Positions 25,338-34,858 are shown, counted from the stretch's first letter. The stretch: 64,000 nucleotides of DNA from an uncultured Erysipelotrichaceae bacterium (GCA_947649125.1 CANSQL010000002.1:56053-120052); one strand, 5' to 3'. Notes: generated from the letters alone by a model not told the origin. Made by a program: numbers and translations.

Positions 25338-25464
25338 GAATATCACCTCTATTATTATTGTATGACAAATGACATACATATGCAACAATATTTTTAAAAT
25401 GTTATTATTGTTTGTCTTTTTAGGGGATTTGAATCTTTTCAATCCCAGAGGAAAAGGGAAAACA

Positions 25465-25559
25465 GTATGCAGACATCTCCGTATCCCTTTAGGCTATCGC
25501 AATGACCTCATCGGTCAAAGAAATTCCTTTATATTAATCCATTGCTCTATGAATGTTAA
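25465..25559 (-). promoter_or_regulatory. Promoter and hairpin leader, copy 2 (upstream of RelBE-like operon)
   Basis: Minus strand: TTAACA (25554-25559), a 17-nt spacer and TAATAT (25531-25536). Then comes TTTCTTTGACC-GATGA-GGTCA and a degenerate continuation matching copy 1 at about three quarters of positions through GCAGA. Upstream of the promoter both copies also share TTATTACRTGC and an AAAYAGTRTTTRACATTC block. The ~60-nt AT-rich spacer and first hairpin of copy 1 are absent. Confidence 0.6.
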
Positions 25560-25663
25560 ACACTGTTTTGCATGAACCGCATGTAATAAACACACTGCAA
25601 GCTTTTGACAATCAGTATTAAGCCTTTGTTCGTTCTATATACATCATTCTATTCAGTTTCCGC

Positions 25664-25690
25664 AAAAAAAGAAGGAGCAGTCCTTCTTGA
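25664..25690 (-). terminator. Terminator of the bactofilin gene
   Basis: Minus strand AGAAGGA-CTGC-TCCTTCT followed by seven T residues. Confidence 0.8.
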
Positions 25691-25714
25691 TTTTTCCTAT
25701 GATTTCACTGTTTC

Positions 25715-26416
25715 TCAGCGATTATTTTCATTGAAATAAACATCCTGACGAATCGTGATACTGCCTTGGATCACCGCACCGCGATCTACCTGAATCGCAT
25801 TCGCATTCATATCTCCGACGATAGCACTCGTAGATAAGAAATGAACCGCTTCCGTAACCGTCGCATTTCCTTTAATGCGCCCGCCGTTCAATAGATTATA
25901 GGCTTCAATATTGCCGTCAATCGTAGAACTCTCGGTAATTTCCATATTACCGCTGCAGCCGATATCGCCCATAATCATCGCATTATCGAAAAAGGCATTG
26001 GTACAACTGATCGTTCCTTCAATAACACCATATACGGAAAGATTCGCATTGCAGAGCACATCTCCCTTAATATGTCCGCGAATAATCAAATCACCGTCAG
26101 CCTCAACATTACCGTTTACCAAGGTACCCTTAGAAATCGTTGTAGCGTTCATATCGGTAGTATTCACTGTCTGAAAGGAATCGTTATAATAATCATCCTC
26201 ATAGTCCTGCATGTCTTGATTATCATACCGGTTATATTGAGGCTCCTGTACCATATCCTTAGACTGCATAGTTACCTCAGGCTCCTGCATATATTCATCT
26301 TCACGATATGCAGCCTCCATACTGTCCTCAGTATAGCTATTGTCCTGTGGTTGGATTGGCGGTTCCGGCTGATTTTTTTGTGCATACAGCTGTTTTTGTC
26401 TTTCATACCATTTCAT
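25715..26416 (-). CDS. Bactofilin-family polymer-forming protein
   Basis: A 233-residue protein with a Gln/Asp/Tyr-rich disordered N-terminal half (~100 residues). A right-handed beta-helix follows, with repeated hydrophobic triplet turns (GTLVNGNVEADGDLIIRGHI, GDVLCNANLSVYGVIEG, GDIGCSGNMEI, GNIEAYNLLNGGRIKG). This is the bactofilin pattern. Bactofilins form cytoskeletal filaments that position envelope enzymes. The start at 26416 (MKWYERQ) follows GGAGGGAAAGAAAT; the longer frame would contain that site. It is monocistronic. Confidence 0.85.
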   Translation of the reverse strand: MKWYERQKQLYAQKNQPEPPIQPQDNSYTEDSMEAAYREDEYMQEPEVTMQSKDMVQEPQYNRYDNQDMQDYEDDYYNDSFQTVNTTDMNATTISKGTLVNGNVEADGDLIIRGHIKGDVLCNANLSVYGVIEGTISCTNAFFDNAMIMGDIGCSGNMEITESSTIDGNIEAYNLLNGGRIKGNATVTEAVHFLSTSAIVGDMNANAIQVDRGAVIQGSITIRQDVYFNENNR

Positions 26417-26684
26417 ATTTCTTTCCCTCCAGTATGTGTCCAATTACTATCATTTATTATTATAGCATTAATTTTCATCAATTACATCTCTTATTCCATC
26501 TTTTTTATGCAAAGCACCTTTATTTTCCTTGTTTTTATCCTTTGACACCGTTAAAAGGGCTTGATTTTCATGTACTGCCGCCATATCACAGCTTAAAAAT
26601 ACATTAATTCTTGTCAATTCTTTCAGCAATATGGTATCATTTTATCATTGCGAAAAAAGATAACTGAAAAAGGATGTGAAGGCT

Positions 26685-27542
26685 ATGCGTAAATCAACTG
26701 CGAATCTCATGCTTGTACTTGTAACGATCATATGGGGCGGAGGCTTTATTGCGACAAGTACAGCTTTGGATGATCTGCCGCCGTTTACCATATTGATGAT
26801 TCGTTTTTTAGGTGCTGCAATATTACCGATAGTGATCTCATGGAAAGCACTGTGCAAGCTGAGTTTTTCAACCGTTTTGAAGGGCTTATTTTGCGGAGCT
26901 ATGCTGTTTATGGCCTTTGCGTTTCAAACCTTCGGTTTAATGTATACGACACCCTCAAAAAATGCTTTTTTGACAGCCACTAATGTAATTTTGGTTCCTT
27001 ATCTGTTATGGCTTGTTTTAAAACGAAAGCCGACAGGGAAGGAAATGCTGGCATCATCGATGTGTGTGATCGGAATTGCACTGTTGACATTAAAAAGTGA
27101 TGCTGCACAAATAAATATCGGTGATTTATTGTCCTTTATTTGTGCAATCTTTTTTGCGGCACATATGATTGCGCTTGAAAAAGCAGCACCTGATACCGAT
27201 GTATTCGCTATGACAGCACTTCAAATGATAAGTGCGGGTATTTTATCAGCGATTTTTGCGCTGTCCGTTGAGGGGATCCCCAAAGCGATTCCTGCCTCTG
27301 CATCGATTGCCATCGGATATTCGATCATTTGTTCGACGATGCTGGCATATCTTTTACAGACATGGGCTCAAAAATATACAAGTGCCAATCACGCATCCAT
27401 GATTCTTTCGATGGAAGCACTATGGGCATCGTTTTTCTCTTATTGCTTCTTTCGGGAAACGATGAGCCCGGCAATGCTGATCGGAGCGGCCTTGATTTTT
27501 ATATCGGTGATCTATATAGAATACCAGCCGAAAAAGGAATGA
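26685..27542 (+). CDS. EamA/DMT-superfamily transporter
   Basis: A 285-residue protein with ten predicted helices in two EamA repeats. The first has TIIWGGGFIATSTALDDLPPF...RFLGA; the second has SFICAIFFAAHMIALEKAAP...AYLLQTWAQKYTSANHASMILSMEALWAS. This family exports metabolites such as amino acids; the substrate cannot be told. The start ATG 26685 follows AGGATG. The genes on either side have their own signals. Confidence 0.88.
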   Translation: MRKSTANLMLVLVTIIWGGGFIATSTALDDLPPFTILMIRFLGAAILPIVISWKALCKLSFSTVLKGLFCGAMLFMAFAFQTFGLMYTTPSKNAFLTATNVILVPYLLWLVLKRKPTGKEMLASSMCVIGIALLTLKSDAAQINIGDLLSFICAIFFAAHMIALEKAAPDTDVFAMTALQMISAGILSAIFALSVEGIPKAIPASASIAIGYSIICSTMLAYLLQTWAQKYTSANHASMILSMEALWASFFSYCFFRETMSPAMLIGAALIFISVIYIEYQPKKE

Positions 27543-27760
27543 AGTGCTGTACAAACCGCATAAAATAAAGCGCTGATGTATCTCTGATTGATTCCTCATA
27601 AAGCAATGCTGCCGTGAGGATGCTTTCTTATGAAAAAGCAGAAGCGAAAAAGTAATTTTTTTCTTTTCAAGCGATAATTTTATGGTATAATTGATTTGTG
27701 AAAAAACTTACAAGGGAAGGGAATCGTGGGATTCCCGCATAGAGAAAACAGGAGGAAGCT

Positions 27761-29209
27761 ATGTCATTATTTGAGCATGAGGCAAGACAATTTAAGTTTG
27801 ATGTTTTGCGTGAGGTCAGTCATCGTTGTTTTGAAGGAAAATTAGATGATTCCGTAGTAGATGAATTGGCTTATTTATTAATTCCGGGGAAGCGTGCAAA
27901 TTTCCGTTGCTGTGTTTATAAGGAACGTGAGATTATTCGTCAGCGTACCCGTATGGCAATGGGAAAAGCACCGATACCGACGGAGCACGATAACCCGAGA
28001 CAAATCGTTCGTGTAATTGAAGCAGCCTGCGATGACTGCAATATTCATAAAATTTTAGTTACGGATAACTGTCGCAAGTGTATGGCTAAATCTTGTATGG
28101 CAGCCTGCAAATTCGATGCGATGAAAATGGGACCGAATCACGCATATATTGATTATGATAAATGTAAAGAATGCGGTGCCTGTGTCAATGCCTGTCCGTT
28201 TAATGCGATTGTTGAAACACAGCGGCCGTGTAAGGCAAGCTGCCCCGTAGACGCAATCAGCATGGATGAAAACGGCTTGGCACAGATCAATGAGGAAAAA
28301 TGTATCAACTGCGGTGCATGTCAGGCAAAATGTCCGTTCGGTGCGATTGAGGATATGTCATGGATGACCGATGTCATTCGCGAGCTGACCTCAGGAACGA
28401 AAATGTTTGCGATTTTTGCGCCGGCGATTCAAGGACAGTTTGACAATGCGACCTTGCCGCAGATCAAAGAGGGAATCCGTCAGTTAGGCTTTGAAGAAGC
28501 ATATGAGGCTGCGATCGGTGCCGATGCGGTTGCGTGGTATGAGCGTGAGGATGCCTTAAAGCATAAGGCAGAGGGCAAAAAAATTACGACATCCTGCTGT
28601 CCTGCATTTGTGAATATGGCAAAGCAGCATTTCCCGAGTGTATATGAAAATAATGTGTCACATATGGTATCGCCGATGGTTGCGATCGGCCGCTATTTGA
28701 AAAAGCATTATCCTGATCATAAGCTTGTATTTATCGGTCCTTGTGTGGCTAAAAAACAAGAGGTACAGGATTCCTGCATCGATTATTGCTTGACCTTTGA
28801 GGAATTGGCAGCGATGATGATCAGCCGTCATATTTCTCCTGAGGACGTTACACCGAATGAAGCGGATATCGCATCTGCATACGGACGTAATTTTGCGATC
28901 GGCGGCGGTGTGTCAAAGGCAATGCTTCAGGCATTAAAGGAAAACAGTGAGGAGCCTGTCAGTGCCGAATATGCGGACGGAGCGGCTGCCTGCAAAAAGG
29001 CGTTGCTGCTGATGAAGGTCAATCGCTTTCAGCCTGATGTGTTAGAGGGCATGGCATGTGTCGGCGGCTGTATCTGCGGACCGGCTGCGATTGAAAATGC
29101 ACCGAAAATCAAACAGCGCATGACTAAGGAAAATACCGAAATAAAGGAAAAGACCATTACTTCCACACTGCAGCAGTTTGATTTCAGCGATATAGATCTG
29201 CATAAGTAA
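27761..29209 (+). CDS. Monomeric [FeFe]-hydrogenase-like protein (group B/C-type motifs)
   Basis: A 482-residue iron-sulfur protein. It has an N-terminal Cys cluster (CDDCNIHK, CRKCMAKSCMAACKFD), two 4Fe-4S ferredoxin motifs (CKECGACVNACPF and CINCGACQAKCPF) and an H-cluster domain with TSCCPAFVNM, GPCVAKKQE and EGMACVGGCICGPA. The classical catalytic enzymes have MPCxxKxxE and ExMxCxGGCxxGGG. The GPC and CGPA variants place this in the less studied group B- or C-like hydrogenases. It may evolve, oxidise or sense H2. No maturases (HydEFG) are nearby. The start follows AGGAGGAAGCT. Confidence 0.85.
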   Translation: MSLFEHEARQFKFDVLREVSHRCFEGKLDDSVVDELAYLLIPGKRANFRCCVYKEREIIRQRTRMAMGKAPIPTEHDNPRQIVRVIEAACDDCNIHKILVTDNCRKCMAKSCMAACKFDAMKMGPNHAYIDYDKCKECGACVNACPFNAIVETQRPCKASCPVDAISMDENGLAQINEEKCINCGACQAKCPFGAIEDMSWMTDVIRELTSGTKMFAIFAPAIQGQFDNATLPQIKEGIRQLGFEEAYEAAIGADAVAWYEREDALKHKAEGKKITTSCCPAFVNMAKQHFPSVYENNVSHMVSPMVAIGRYLKKHYPDHKLVFIGPCVAKKQEVQDSCIDYCLTFEELAAMMISRHISPEDVTPNEADIASAYGRNFAIGGGVSKAMLQALKENSEEPVSAEYADGAAACKKALLLMKVNRFQPDVLEGMACVGGCICGPAAIENAPKIKQRMTKENTEIKEKTITSTLQQFDFSDIDLHK

Positions 29210-29214
29210 CAGTT

Positions 29215-29243
29215 AGCTGTCTGTTTCAGACAGCTTTCTTTAT
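29215..29243 (+). terminator. Terminator after hydrogenase-like gene
   Basis: AGCTGTCTG-TTT-CAGACAGCT followed by TTCTTTAT. Confidence 0.85.
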
Positions 29244-29312
29244 AGCTTTAAGTAAGGTCATGCTTTGTGTGCTTCAGAAGCATGCCACGACAGAAAAGAA
29301 AGGTGGAGTACG

Positions 29313-29810
29313 ATGCTTTGGCAAATGAATGAGCGTATCGATGCCGAATTATCAGAGGGCATTGTGATTGATTATATCAACGATCGTTTTGCGGTCGTTA
29401 TCAAGGATGAGGTATGGACAGATTATGAAAGGAAGGCGCTGCATCATAATCCGCTGCATATTTACTTCGGTTATGAACGTGTCTGTGCGTTTTTCTTGAT
29501 TGAAAATGTGGATTCGATCGATACAAGCGACGCTGTTTTTGATATCCATGCCTGTGATGAAAAGGAAGCAGTGTTGAAAAAAGAGCAGTATGAATTGGAA
29601 ATCTATTTGGCAGACAATCAAAATCAGGTCTGTGCAGCACGAGCAATTACTTTAAGCAAAGCAGACAGTAAAATCATCCGTGATGCCTTAGTGAAACAGC
29701 AGGAGACAGCTTACGATGAGGAAGGCTTCGACCGTGCCTTGTATAAGCTTCAGCATACTTATGAGCCGTTTGAAATGGAACAGCTTGCGCTGCTTAAGGC
29801 AAGCTTCTGA
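29313..29810 (+). CDS. Hypothetical protein, 165 aa
   Basis: Acidic soluble protein, not recognised. It has no signal peptide or membrane helix. It has two segments of alternating hydrophobic residues (IVIDYINDRFAVVIKDEVW, VCAFFLIENVDSIDTSDAVF) and a helical C-terminus. Start ATG 29313 follows AAAGGTGGAG. It lies between two terminators, so it is transcribed separately. Confidence 0.6.
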   Translation: MLWQMNERIDAELSEGIVIDYINDRFAVVIKDEVWTDYERKALHHNPLHIYFGYERVCAFFLIENVDSIDTSDAVFDIHACDEKEAVLKKEQYELEIYLADNQNQVCAARAITLSKADSKIIRDALVKQQETAYDEEGFDRALYKLQHTYEPFEMEQLALLKASF

Positions 29811-29834
29811 TTAAATCAAAGTGCTTAAGATAAT

Positions 29835-29861
29835 AAAAAGCTTCGCGAGGAAGCTTTTTTT
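29835..29861. terminator. Bidirectional terminator
   Basis: AAAAAGCTTC-GCGAG-GAAGCTTTTTTT, shared by the convergent hypothetical gene and lactate permease gene. Confidence 0.85.
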
Positions 29862-29862
29862 G

Positions 29863-31428
29863 TCATAGTAGGAAATGGGCGATATCAGCACCGAAATATA
29901 CGATGATTGCCATTACGATAACATACGCAAAGGCATATTTGGCGATGCGTGATAATATTTCACCGTCCTTGCCGCTCAATGAGCATGCGGCACAGCCGAT
30001 CGCAATGCTTTGCGGGGACAGCATTTTGCCGGCACTCGTTCCGAGGGAATTGGCTGCGACAAGCCAAATATCATTAGCGCCGATTGCTCGAGCTGCTTCA
30101 AGCTGCACATTGCCGAACAATACCTCTGAGCTTGTACCGCTTCCGGTCACAAAGGTTCCCAAAGCACCGATCAGCGGAGCTGCGAGCGGATAGAAGCTGC
30201 CGAGCACGACCACAAAGAAGGCGGCAATATCGGAAATCATTCCTGCGTAGCCCATGATTTTTGCACAGGCAAGGACACCGAGCATGGTACATATGGTCTT
30301 TGCCATCTGTTTGATCGTATCCTTCATTACCTTGACAAAATCAGATGCTTTGCATTTTTGTAACAGCCCGCCGATAAGTCCTGATAATAAAATCAGAACA
30401 CCGGGGGTATTAAGCCAAGTAAAGGTATAGGGGGAAGCATTCTCACCTTGATATATCATCACACTTGTTTTGATTGCGCTCAGCGGTTCATTGATAAACG
30501 GTACAAGTTTGCTTGTAAGAAGCAGCAGTACAAAAATAAGGATAAACGGACTCCATGCAATCAATGCTTTTTCAGCGGTGATTTTTGCTTGAGATTCATT
30601 GCTGATTTCCATACGGTATTCTTCACTCACCTCATGGTGCTTTCCGTAATAGGCCGCATAGGCAAAGGTACAGGCAAGGGAACAGACACTGGCTATGATG
30701 ACCGGCAGATCCGCTCCGATGAATTTTGCCGCAAGGATTTCGGGAATGACAAAGCTTAAGGAAGCGACACAGATAAAGGGAAGCATTCCTTTCAAGCCCT
30801 TTCTGCCGCCGCTGACAAGCATCACCATCAAAAACGGTGATATAAACAGCAGCGGTGCTGTTTGAATTGTTTGAACAAAAGCCAAAGCAGTGCTGTCTAA
30901 AGCGGTAACACCGGCTAAAGTCGTGGTCGGAATACCGATCGAGCCGAACATTGTCGGACAGCCGTTGGCAATCAAGCATGCCAATATTGCTTCTATCGGC
31001 GAAAAGCCCAGCGCATACAGCATACTGGCGGGAATGGCGATTGCCACACCGAAGCCTGCCATACCCTCTAAAAAGCCGCCGAAGCACCAACCGATCAATA
31101 TTACCAAGATACGCTTATCACAGCTGATTGAGGTTATCATACGCTTTATGATATCCATTGCTCCGGTATATACCGTCAAATTATACGTAAAGACAGCTGC
31201 GATAATAACCAATACGATCGGCCAAAGCGCCATCGCAAAGCCCTCTAAGGCAGCACTGCCGGCAGCATACACCGGCATGTCCCAAATAAATATCGCTTCG
31301 ATAAATGCTATGATACAGGCACCGACAGAGGCAATATGTGCCTGAAGCTTAAAGCCGCATAACGCAACGATCAACCATATGATCGGCAGCAGTGCCAATA
31401 GGAACATGATAAATACAGAATCAAACAT
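29863..31428 (-). CDS. L-lactate permease (LctP/LldP family)
   Basis: A 521-residue protein with about 13-14 hydrophobic helices and family signatures: GGFLEGMAGFGVAIAIPASML near residue 115, NGCPTMFGSIGIPTTTLAG, GALGTFVTGSGTSSEVLFGNVQ and the terminal SPQSIAIGCAACSLSGKDGEI. It imports lactate (or glycolate) with protons. No lactate dehydrogenase or regulator gene is adjacent. AAGGAGTGATGTT precedes the start. Confidence 0.93.
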   Translation of the reverse strand: MFDSVFIMFLLALLPIIWLIVALCGFKLQAHIASVGACIIAFIEAIFIWDMPVYAAGSAALEGFAMALWPIVLVIIAAVFTYNLTVYTGAMDIIKRMITSISCDKRILVILIGWCFGGFLEGMAGFGVAIAIPASMLYALGFSPIEAILACLIANGCPTMFGSIGIPTTTLAGVTALDSTALAFVQTIQTAPLLFISPFLMVMLVSGGRKGLKGMLPFICVASLSFVIPEILAAKFIGADLPVIIASVCSLACTFAYAAYYGKHHEVSEEYRMEISNESQAKITAEKALIAWSPFILIFVLLLLTSKLVPFINEPLSAIKTSVMIYQGENASPYTFTWLNTPGVLILLSGLIGGLLQKCKASDFVKVMKDTIKQMAKTICTMLGVLACAKIMGYAGMISDIAAFFVVVLGSFYPLAAPLIGALGTFVTGSGTSSEVLFGNVQLEAARAIGANDIWLVAANSLGTSAGKMLSPQSIAIGCAACSLSGKDGEILSRIAKYAFAYVIVMAIIVYFGADIAHFLL

Positions 31429-31707
31429 AACATCACTCCTTAATCCCTTATGATCGTTTTTATTTTATTATGCTTTCCATAACATGTCCAGTATAATTTT
31501 TCTTTTTCACTTGTTTCGCAGCGACTGTCGCACGCATTTATTTATAAGGATGAAGGAAATAGATAAGGAAACTGAATTTATTAAACAGACCGATTCAACG
31601 AATACGAGCTTAATACCAAGATTTTCATTCATACGCAAACGCAAATATCGATCATATCATACATATACTGATTATTGATAAGAAAGCGAGTGAAAGAGAG
31701 AGATACT

Positions 31708-32874
31708 ATGAACGATAAAATACCACGACAATACCTTGCCGTAACCTACCGTCAATATCCGATTATGCCAATCGAAGGAAAGGGCTGTCGCTTGATCGAT
31801 CGGCAGGGGAAATCGTATTTGGACTTGACATCGGGAATCGGTGTGAATGTATTCGGTTACGGGAACAATGATTGGCAGCAGGCAATGATTAAACAAATCT
31901 ATCGCTTGACTCATTGTTCCAATTTGTTTTTGAATGAACAGGCGATTGAATGTGCACGGTTATTGTGTGAGAAAACCGGCTGTGAACGAGTTTTTTTCGC
32001 AAACAGCGGGGCGGAAAGCAACGAGGGGGCAATCAAGGCCGCAAGAAAATACAGTCATGATCGCTACGGCGAGAATCGAAGTGAAATCCTCACCTTGACG
32101 AATTCGTTTCACGGTCGCACGATCACCACACTGTCCGCAAACGGTCAATCGGTATTTCATCAGCATTATATGCCGTTTACCGAGGGCTTTCAACATGTGT
32201 ACACCAATGATATCAATGATTTTAAACACAAGCTGAGTTCACGCACCTGTGCCATCATGCTGGAGCTGATCCAAGGAGAGGGGGGAGTCAATGAGTTGAC
32301 TCCTGCCTTTGTCAATGAAATTCAAACAATCTGTAAGGAAAGAGATATTTTGCTTATGATCGATGAGGTACAAACGGGAATCGGCCGCTGCGGCTCATTG
32401 TTTTTATATGAACAATATCACTTGACACCTGATATCGTAACATGCGCAAAAGGACTCGGCGGCGGACTTCCGATCGGCGCAGTGCTGTTTTTTCATAAAA
32501 CAAAGGATGTGTTTCAACAAGGAGATCATGGCTCGACCTTCGGCGGAAATATGCTGTCATGTGCCGGTGCCATCTATGTTTTAACACATTTGAATGAAAA
32601 GCTGTATCGTGATATTCGTGAAAACGGCATTTATTTTAAACAGGAGCTGTTGAAATGCCCCCATGTGGAAGCAGTCAGCGGCAGAGGCTATATGCTCGGA
32701 ATTCACTTTGATCGCCCCTTCGCACAGCACATCGCATATCGTTGTATGGAAAATAATCTGTTAGTAACGACAGCGAAAAATCATATTCGCTTATTACCGC
32801 CGTTGATTTTAACAAAGGCGGAAATAGATGAAGCAGTTACTATTTTAAAGGGAATACTGAATACAGAGCCATAA
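31708..32874 (+). CDS. Class III PLP-dependent aminotransferase, ArgD-like
   Basis: A 388-residue protein with YLDLTSGIGVNVFGY, NSGAESNEGAIKAARKY (cofactor phosphate binding), NSFHGRTITTLSANGQ, MIDEVQTGIGRCG (Asp to PLP nitrogen) and CAKGLGGGLPIGA with the Schiff-base Lys. The proportions fit acetylornithine/succinylornithine aminotransferases, although no other arg genes are near, so a related omega-amino acid role is possible. The start ATG 31708 has only a weak GAGAG site. The 268 bases after it carry no gene but contain the next promoter. Confidence 0.88.
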   Translation: MNDKIPRQYLAVTYRQYPIMPIEGKGCRLIDRQGKSYLDLTSGIGVNVFGYGNNDWQQAMIKQIYRLTHCSNLFLNEQAIECARLLCEKTGCERVFFANSGAESNEGAIKAARKYSHDRYGENRSEILTLTNSFHGRTITTLSANGQSVFHQHYMPFTEGFQHVYTNDINDFKHKLSSRTCAIMLELIQGEGGVNELTPAFVNEIQTICKERDILLMIDEVQTGIGRCGSLFLYEQYHLTPDIVTCAKGLGGGLPIGAVLFFHKTKDVFQQGDHGSTFGGNMLSCAGAIYVLTHLNEKLYRDIRENGIYFKQELLKCPHVEAVSGRGYMLGIHFDRPFAQHIAYRCMENNLLVTTAKNHIRLLPPLILTKAEIDEAVTILKGILNTEP

Positions 32875-32998
32875 ATTTTAAAAAAAATTAATAGAAAAGA
32901 ATCCTTGAAATCAGCATGTCGAAGATTGAACAGCTTCTGATAATAAGCCTATCTATTCTTTCTGTTGATAATTATTTGGCAATATGACTATAAATGAT

Positions 32999-33027
32999 TT
33001 GACATATGCCGATTATCGAATTAAGAT
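32999..33027 (+). promoter_or_regulatory. Promoter of NimA-like gene
   Basis: TTGACA (32999-33004), a 17-nt spacer and TAAGAT (33022-33027). This leaves an unexplained leader of about 110 nt before the gene. Confidence 0.6.
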
Positions 33028-33142
33028 AGAGATATCAACTATGAGTAACAGCAATAACGCAACAATCAATCAGAAAACAGAAAGGATAGAGATATAATCT
33101 TACGACTTTTCATCAGTCATGATTTTATATTGAGGATATGTT

Positions 33143-33634
33143 ATGAAAAATAAAATGCGCAGAAGTGCTCAGCGTTTATCAAAAGAAGAATGTATTTCAA
33201 TGTTAGAACGTAATACTGCCGGTGTTTTAGCCTTATACGACGGTGATACTCCATACGCGGTGCCGTTAAGCTATGTGTATAAGGATAATAAGATCTATTT
33301 TCACAGCGCAAAGGAAGGTCATAAAATTAGCGCTGTCAGACATTGTTCGCAGGCATCATTTTGTGTGATCGATCGTGATGATATAAAGCCTGAGCAGTAT
33401 ACCACGTATTATCGCAGCGTAATTGCCTTTGGTGATGTATGTATCATAGAGGAAAAACAAAAGGCAAAAGCGGCAATGCAGCTTTTAGCACTTAAATATA
33501 ATCCTGATGATAACTATGAACATCGACAAAAGGTGATTACCGATGCCGATCAAGCCTATGCAGTACTTGTTCTCACGATTTCGGATATGAACGGCAAGGC
33601 AGCGATTGAACTGATCAAGCATCATAATAACTGA
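33143..33634 (+). CDS. Pyridoxamine 5'-phosphate oxidase-like flavin protein (NimA family)
   Basis: A 163-residue split-barrel flavin-binding protein with LSKEECISMLERNTAGVLAL, YAVPLSYVYKDNKIYFHSAKEGHKI and ASFCVIDRDDIKPEQYTTYYRSVIAFGDV. These match the Nim/PNPOx-like family described for 5-nitroimidazole reduction. The physiological substrate is normally unknown. Monocistronic with its own promoter. Confidence 0.85.
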   Translation: MKNKMRRSAQRLSKEECISMLERNTAGVLALYDGDTPYAVPLSYVYKDNKIYFHSAKEGHKISAVRHCSQASFCVIDRDDIKPEQYTTYYRSVIAFGDVCIIEEKQKAKAAMQLLALKYNPDDNYEHRQKVITDADQAYAVLVLTISDMNGKAAIELIKHHNN

Positions 33635-33804
33635 ATTTGTTATTGTTCATGTTATAGATGAAAAGATTCTACTAACGGAAATCAAAAAAATCTATATGTG
33701 ATAAAATAATATGCAAACGATTGGAAATGTATAACAAAATCATAATATTTAGGTTGAAATCCCCATGCGGTTTTGTTAAACTATTAACTAGGAGGTAAGG
33801 AACA

Positions 33805-34275
33805 ATGAAAAAATTATTAGCTTGTTTATTTTGCGCATCTGTATTATTAGCAGGTTGCGGCGGAAGCGACGGAGATGCTGCAGCGGTTAAGACCGGTGAA
33901 GGTACTGCAACAACTGAAAGTCACGGTGATACTTTAACAACAACTGCAAAGGTTGAACTGGACGGCGACAAATTCACTAAGGTTGAAATCGATGAAACCT
34001 ACAAAACAGACAAAGGTGAAGAAACTACCAAAAAGACTTTAGGCGAAAAATACGCTATGAAGGATACCAGCGCCAAAATGGGCAAAATCGAAGGCGGTGC
34101 CGAGTGGTTTGAGCAGATTAAATTCTTAGAAGACTATATCGTAGCAAACGGTGTAGACGGAATTGAATTAGGCGAAGACGGCAAGGCAACTAACGAAGAT
34201 GTATTGACAGGTTGTACAATCAATATCAAGCCTTATGTTGAAGCTGTAAAAGCAGCAAAAGACAGCGCTAAATAA
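33805..34275 (+). CDS. Small lipoprotein, FMN-binding-like, paralogue 1
   Basis: A 156-residue precursor with a lipobox LLAGC (Cys at about residue 18), so it is cleaved by LspA. The mature part repeats a compact pattern: VELDGDKFTKVEIDETYKTDKG, KKTLGEKYAMKDTSAKMG, WFEQIKFLEDYIVANG and TGCTINIKPYVEAVKAA. The latter motif resembles the TSAT-like and C-terminal helix region of extracellular FMN-binding-domain proteins, but the Thr acceptor motif is not clear. It is followed by a strong terminator and then a paralogue. Preceded by AGGAGG. Confidence 0.7.
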   Translation: MKKLLACLFCASVLLAGCGGSDGDAAAVKTGEGTATTESHGDTLTTTAKVELDGDKFTKVEIDETYKTDKGEETTKKTLGEKYAMKDTSAKMGKIEGGAEWFEQIKFLEDYIVANGVDGIELGEDGKATNEDVLTGCTINIKPYVEAVKAAKDSAK

Positions 34276-34282
34276 GAATGAA

Positions 34283-34310
34283 ATATCAGGTGAACGCCTG
34301 ATATTTTTTT
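34283..34310 (+). terminator. Terminator between the paralogous lipoprotein genes
   Basis: ATATCAGG-TGAACG-CCTGATAT plus T6. Its position between two related genes may lower expression of the second. Confidence 0.85.
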
Positions 34311-34386
34311 ATCCCGTAAACAATGTGTTCGCATGTATAAACAACATAGAAAAAGCCATACTACAACTGTAACGGAGGTAGCTGTA

Positions 34387-34794
34387 ATGAAAAAGCTGAT
34401 GTTAATGTGTTTGCTTACGGTCTTATGCGGATGCGGCAAAGCGGATAAGACGGAAAGTGAAGGCACTTATAAAAATGCGAAGGGTGAAACCTCAATGGCA
34501 AAGGTAACCTTCAGTGATAATAAGATCACCAAGGTAGAATTAGATGAAACGACCGGTGATACGACCAAAAAGAAATTGGGCGATCAATACGATATGCGTG
34601 ATGCCAGTCCGATCGGTAAAAACTGGGATGAACAGATCGCATACTTAGAAAGTTATATCAAGCGGAACGGAATTGAAAATATCAAGCTTGATGCGAGCGG
34701 AAAAGCAATTAATGAGGATATTTTAAGTGGCTGTACGATTGCGATTGACGGTTATATCAAGGCGATTGAGGACGCAAAAAACAAGCTGAAATAA
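34387..34794 (+). CDS. Small lipoprotein, paralogue 2
   Basis: A 135-residue precursor with lipobox TVLCGC (Cys near residue 16). The mature region aligns with the upstream paralogue: VTFSDNKITKVELDETTGDT, KKKLGDQYDMRDASPIG, WDEQIAYLESYIKRNG and SGCTIAIDGYIKAIEDA. The upstream paralogue has a longer N-terminal part. ATG 34387 follows GGAGGT. Tandem duplication is evident; the function is probably the same as its neighbour and envelope-located. Confidence 0.72.
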   Translation: MKKLMLMCLLTVLCGCGKADKTESEGTYKNAKGETSMAKVTFSDNKITKVELDETTGDTTKKKLGDQYDMRDASPIGKNWDEQIAYLESYIKRNGIENIKLDASGKAINEDILSGCTIAIDGYIKAIEDAKNKLK

Positions 34795-34825
34795 TATTCA
34801 AATACGATAAGGATAGAAGCAGTCA

Positions 34826-34858
34826 AGTCTTTGGAGTGATTCAAAGGCTTTTCTTTTT
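34826..34858 (+). terminator. Terminator after lipoprotein 2
   Basis: AGTCTTTG/CAAAGGCT stem followed by TTTTCTTTTT. The rest of 34795-35022 has no gene. Confidence 0.7.

Noticed and set aside
23222..25700. tRNA-Arg as an integration site with an att duplication
   Set aside because: No second copy of the tRNA 3' end (GTCCCTCCGTGGAC) and no integrase or mobility genes were seen in the window, so only the position is suggestive.
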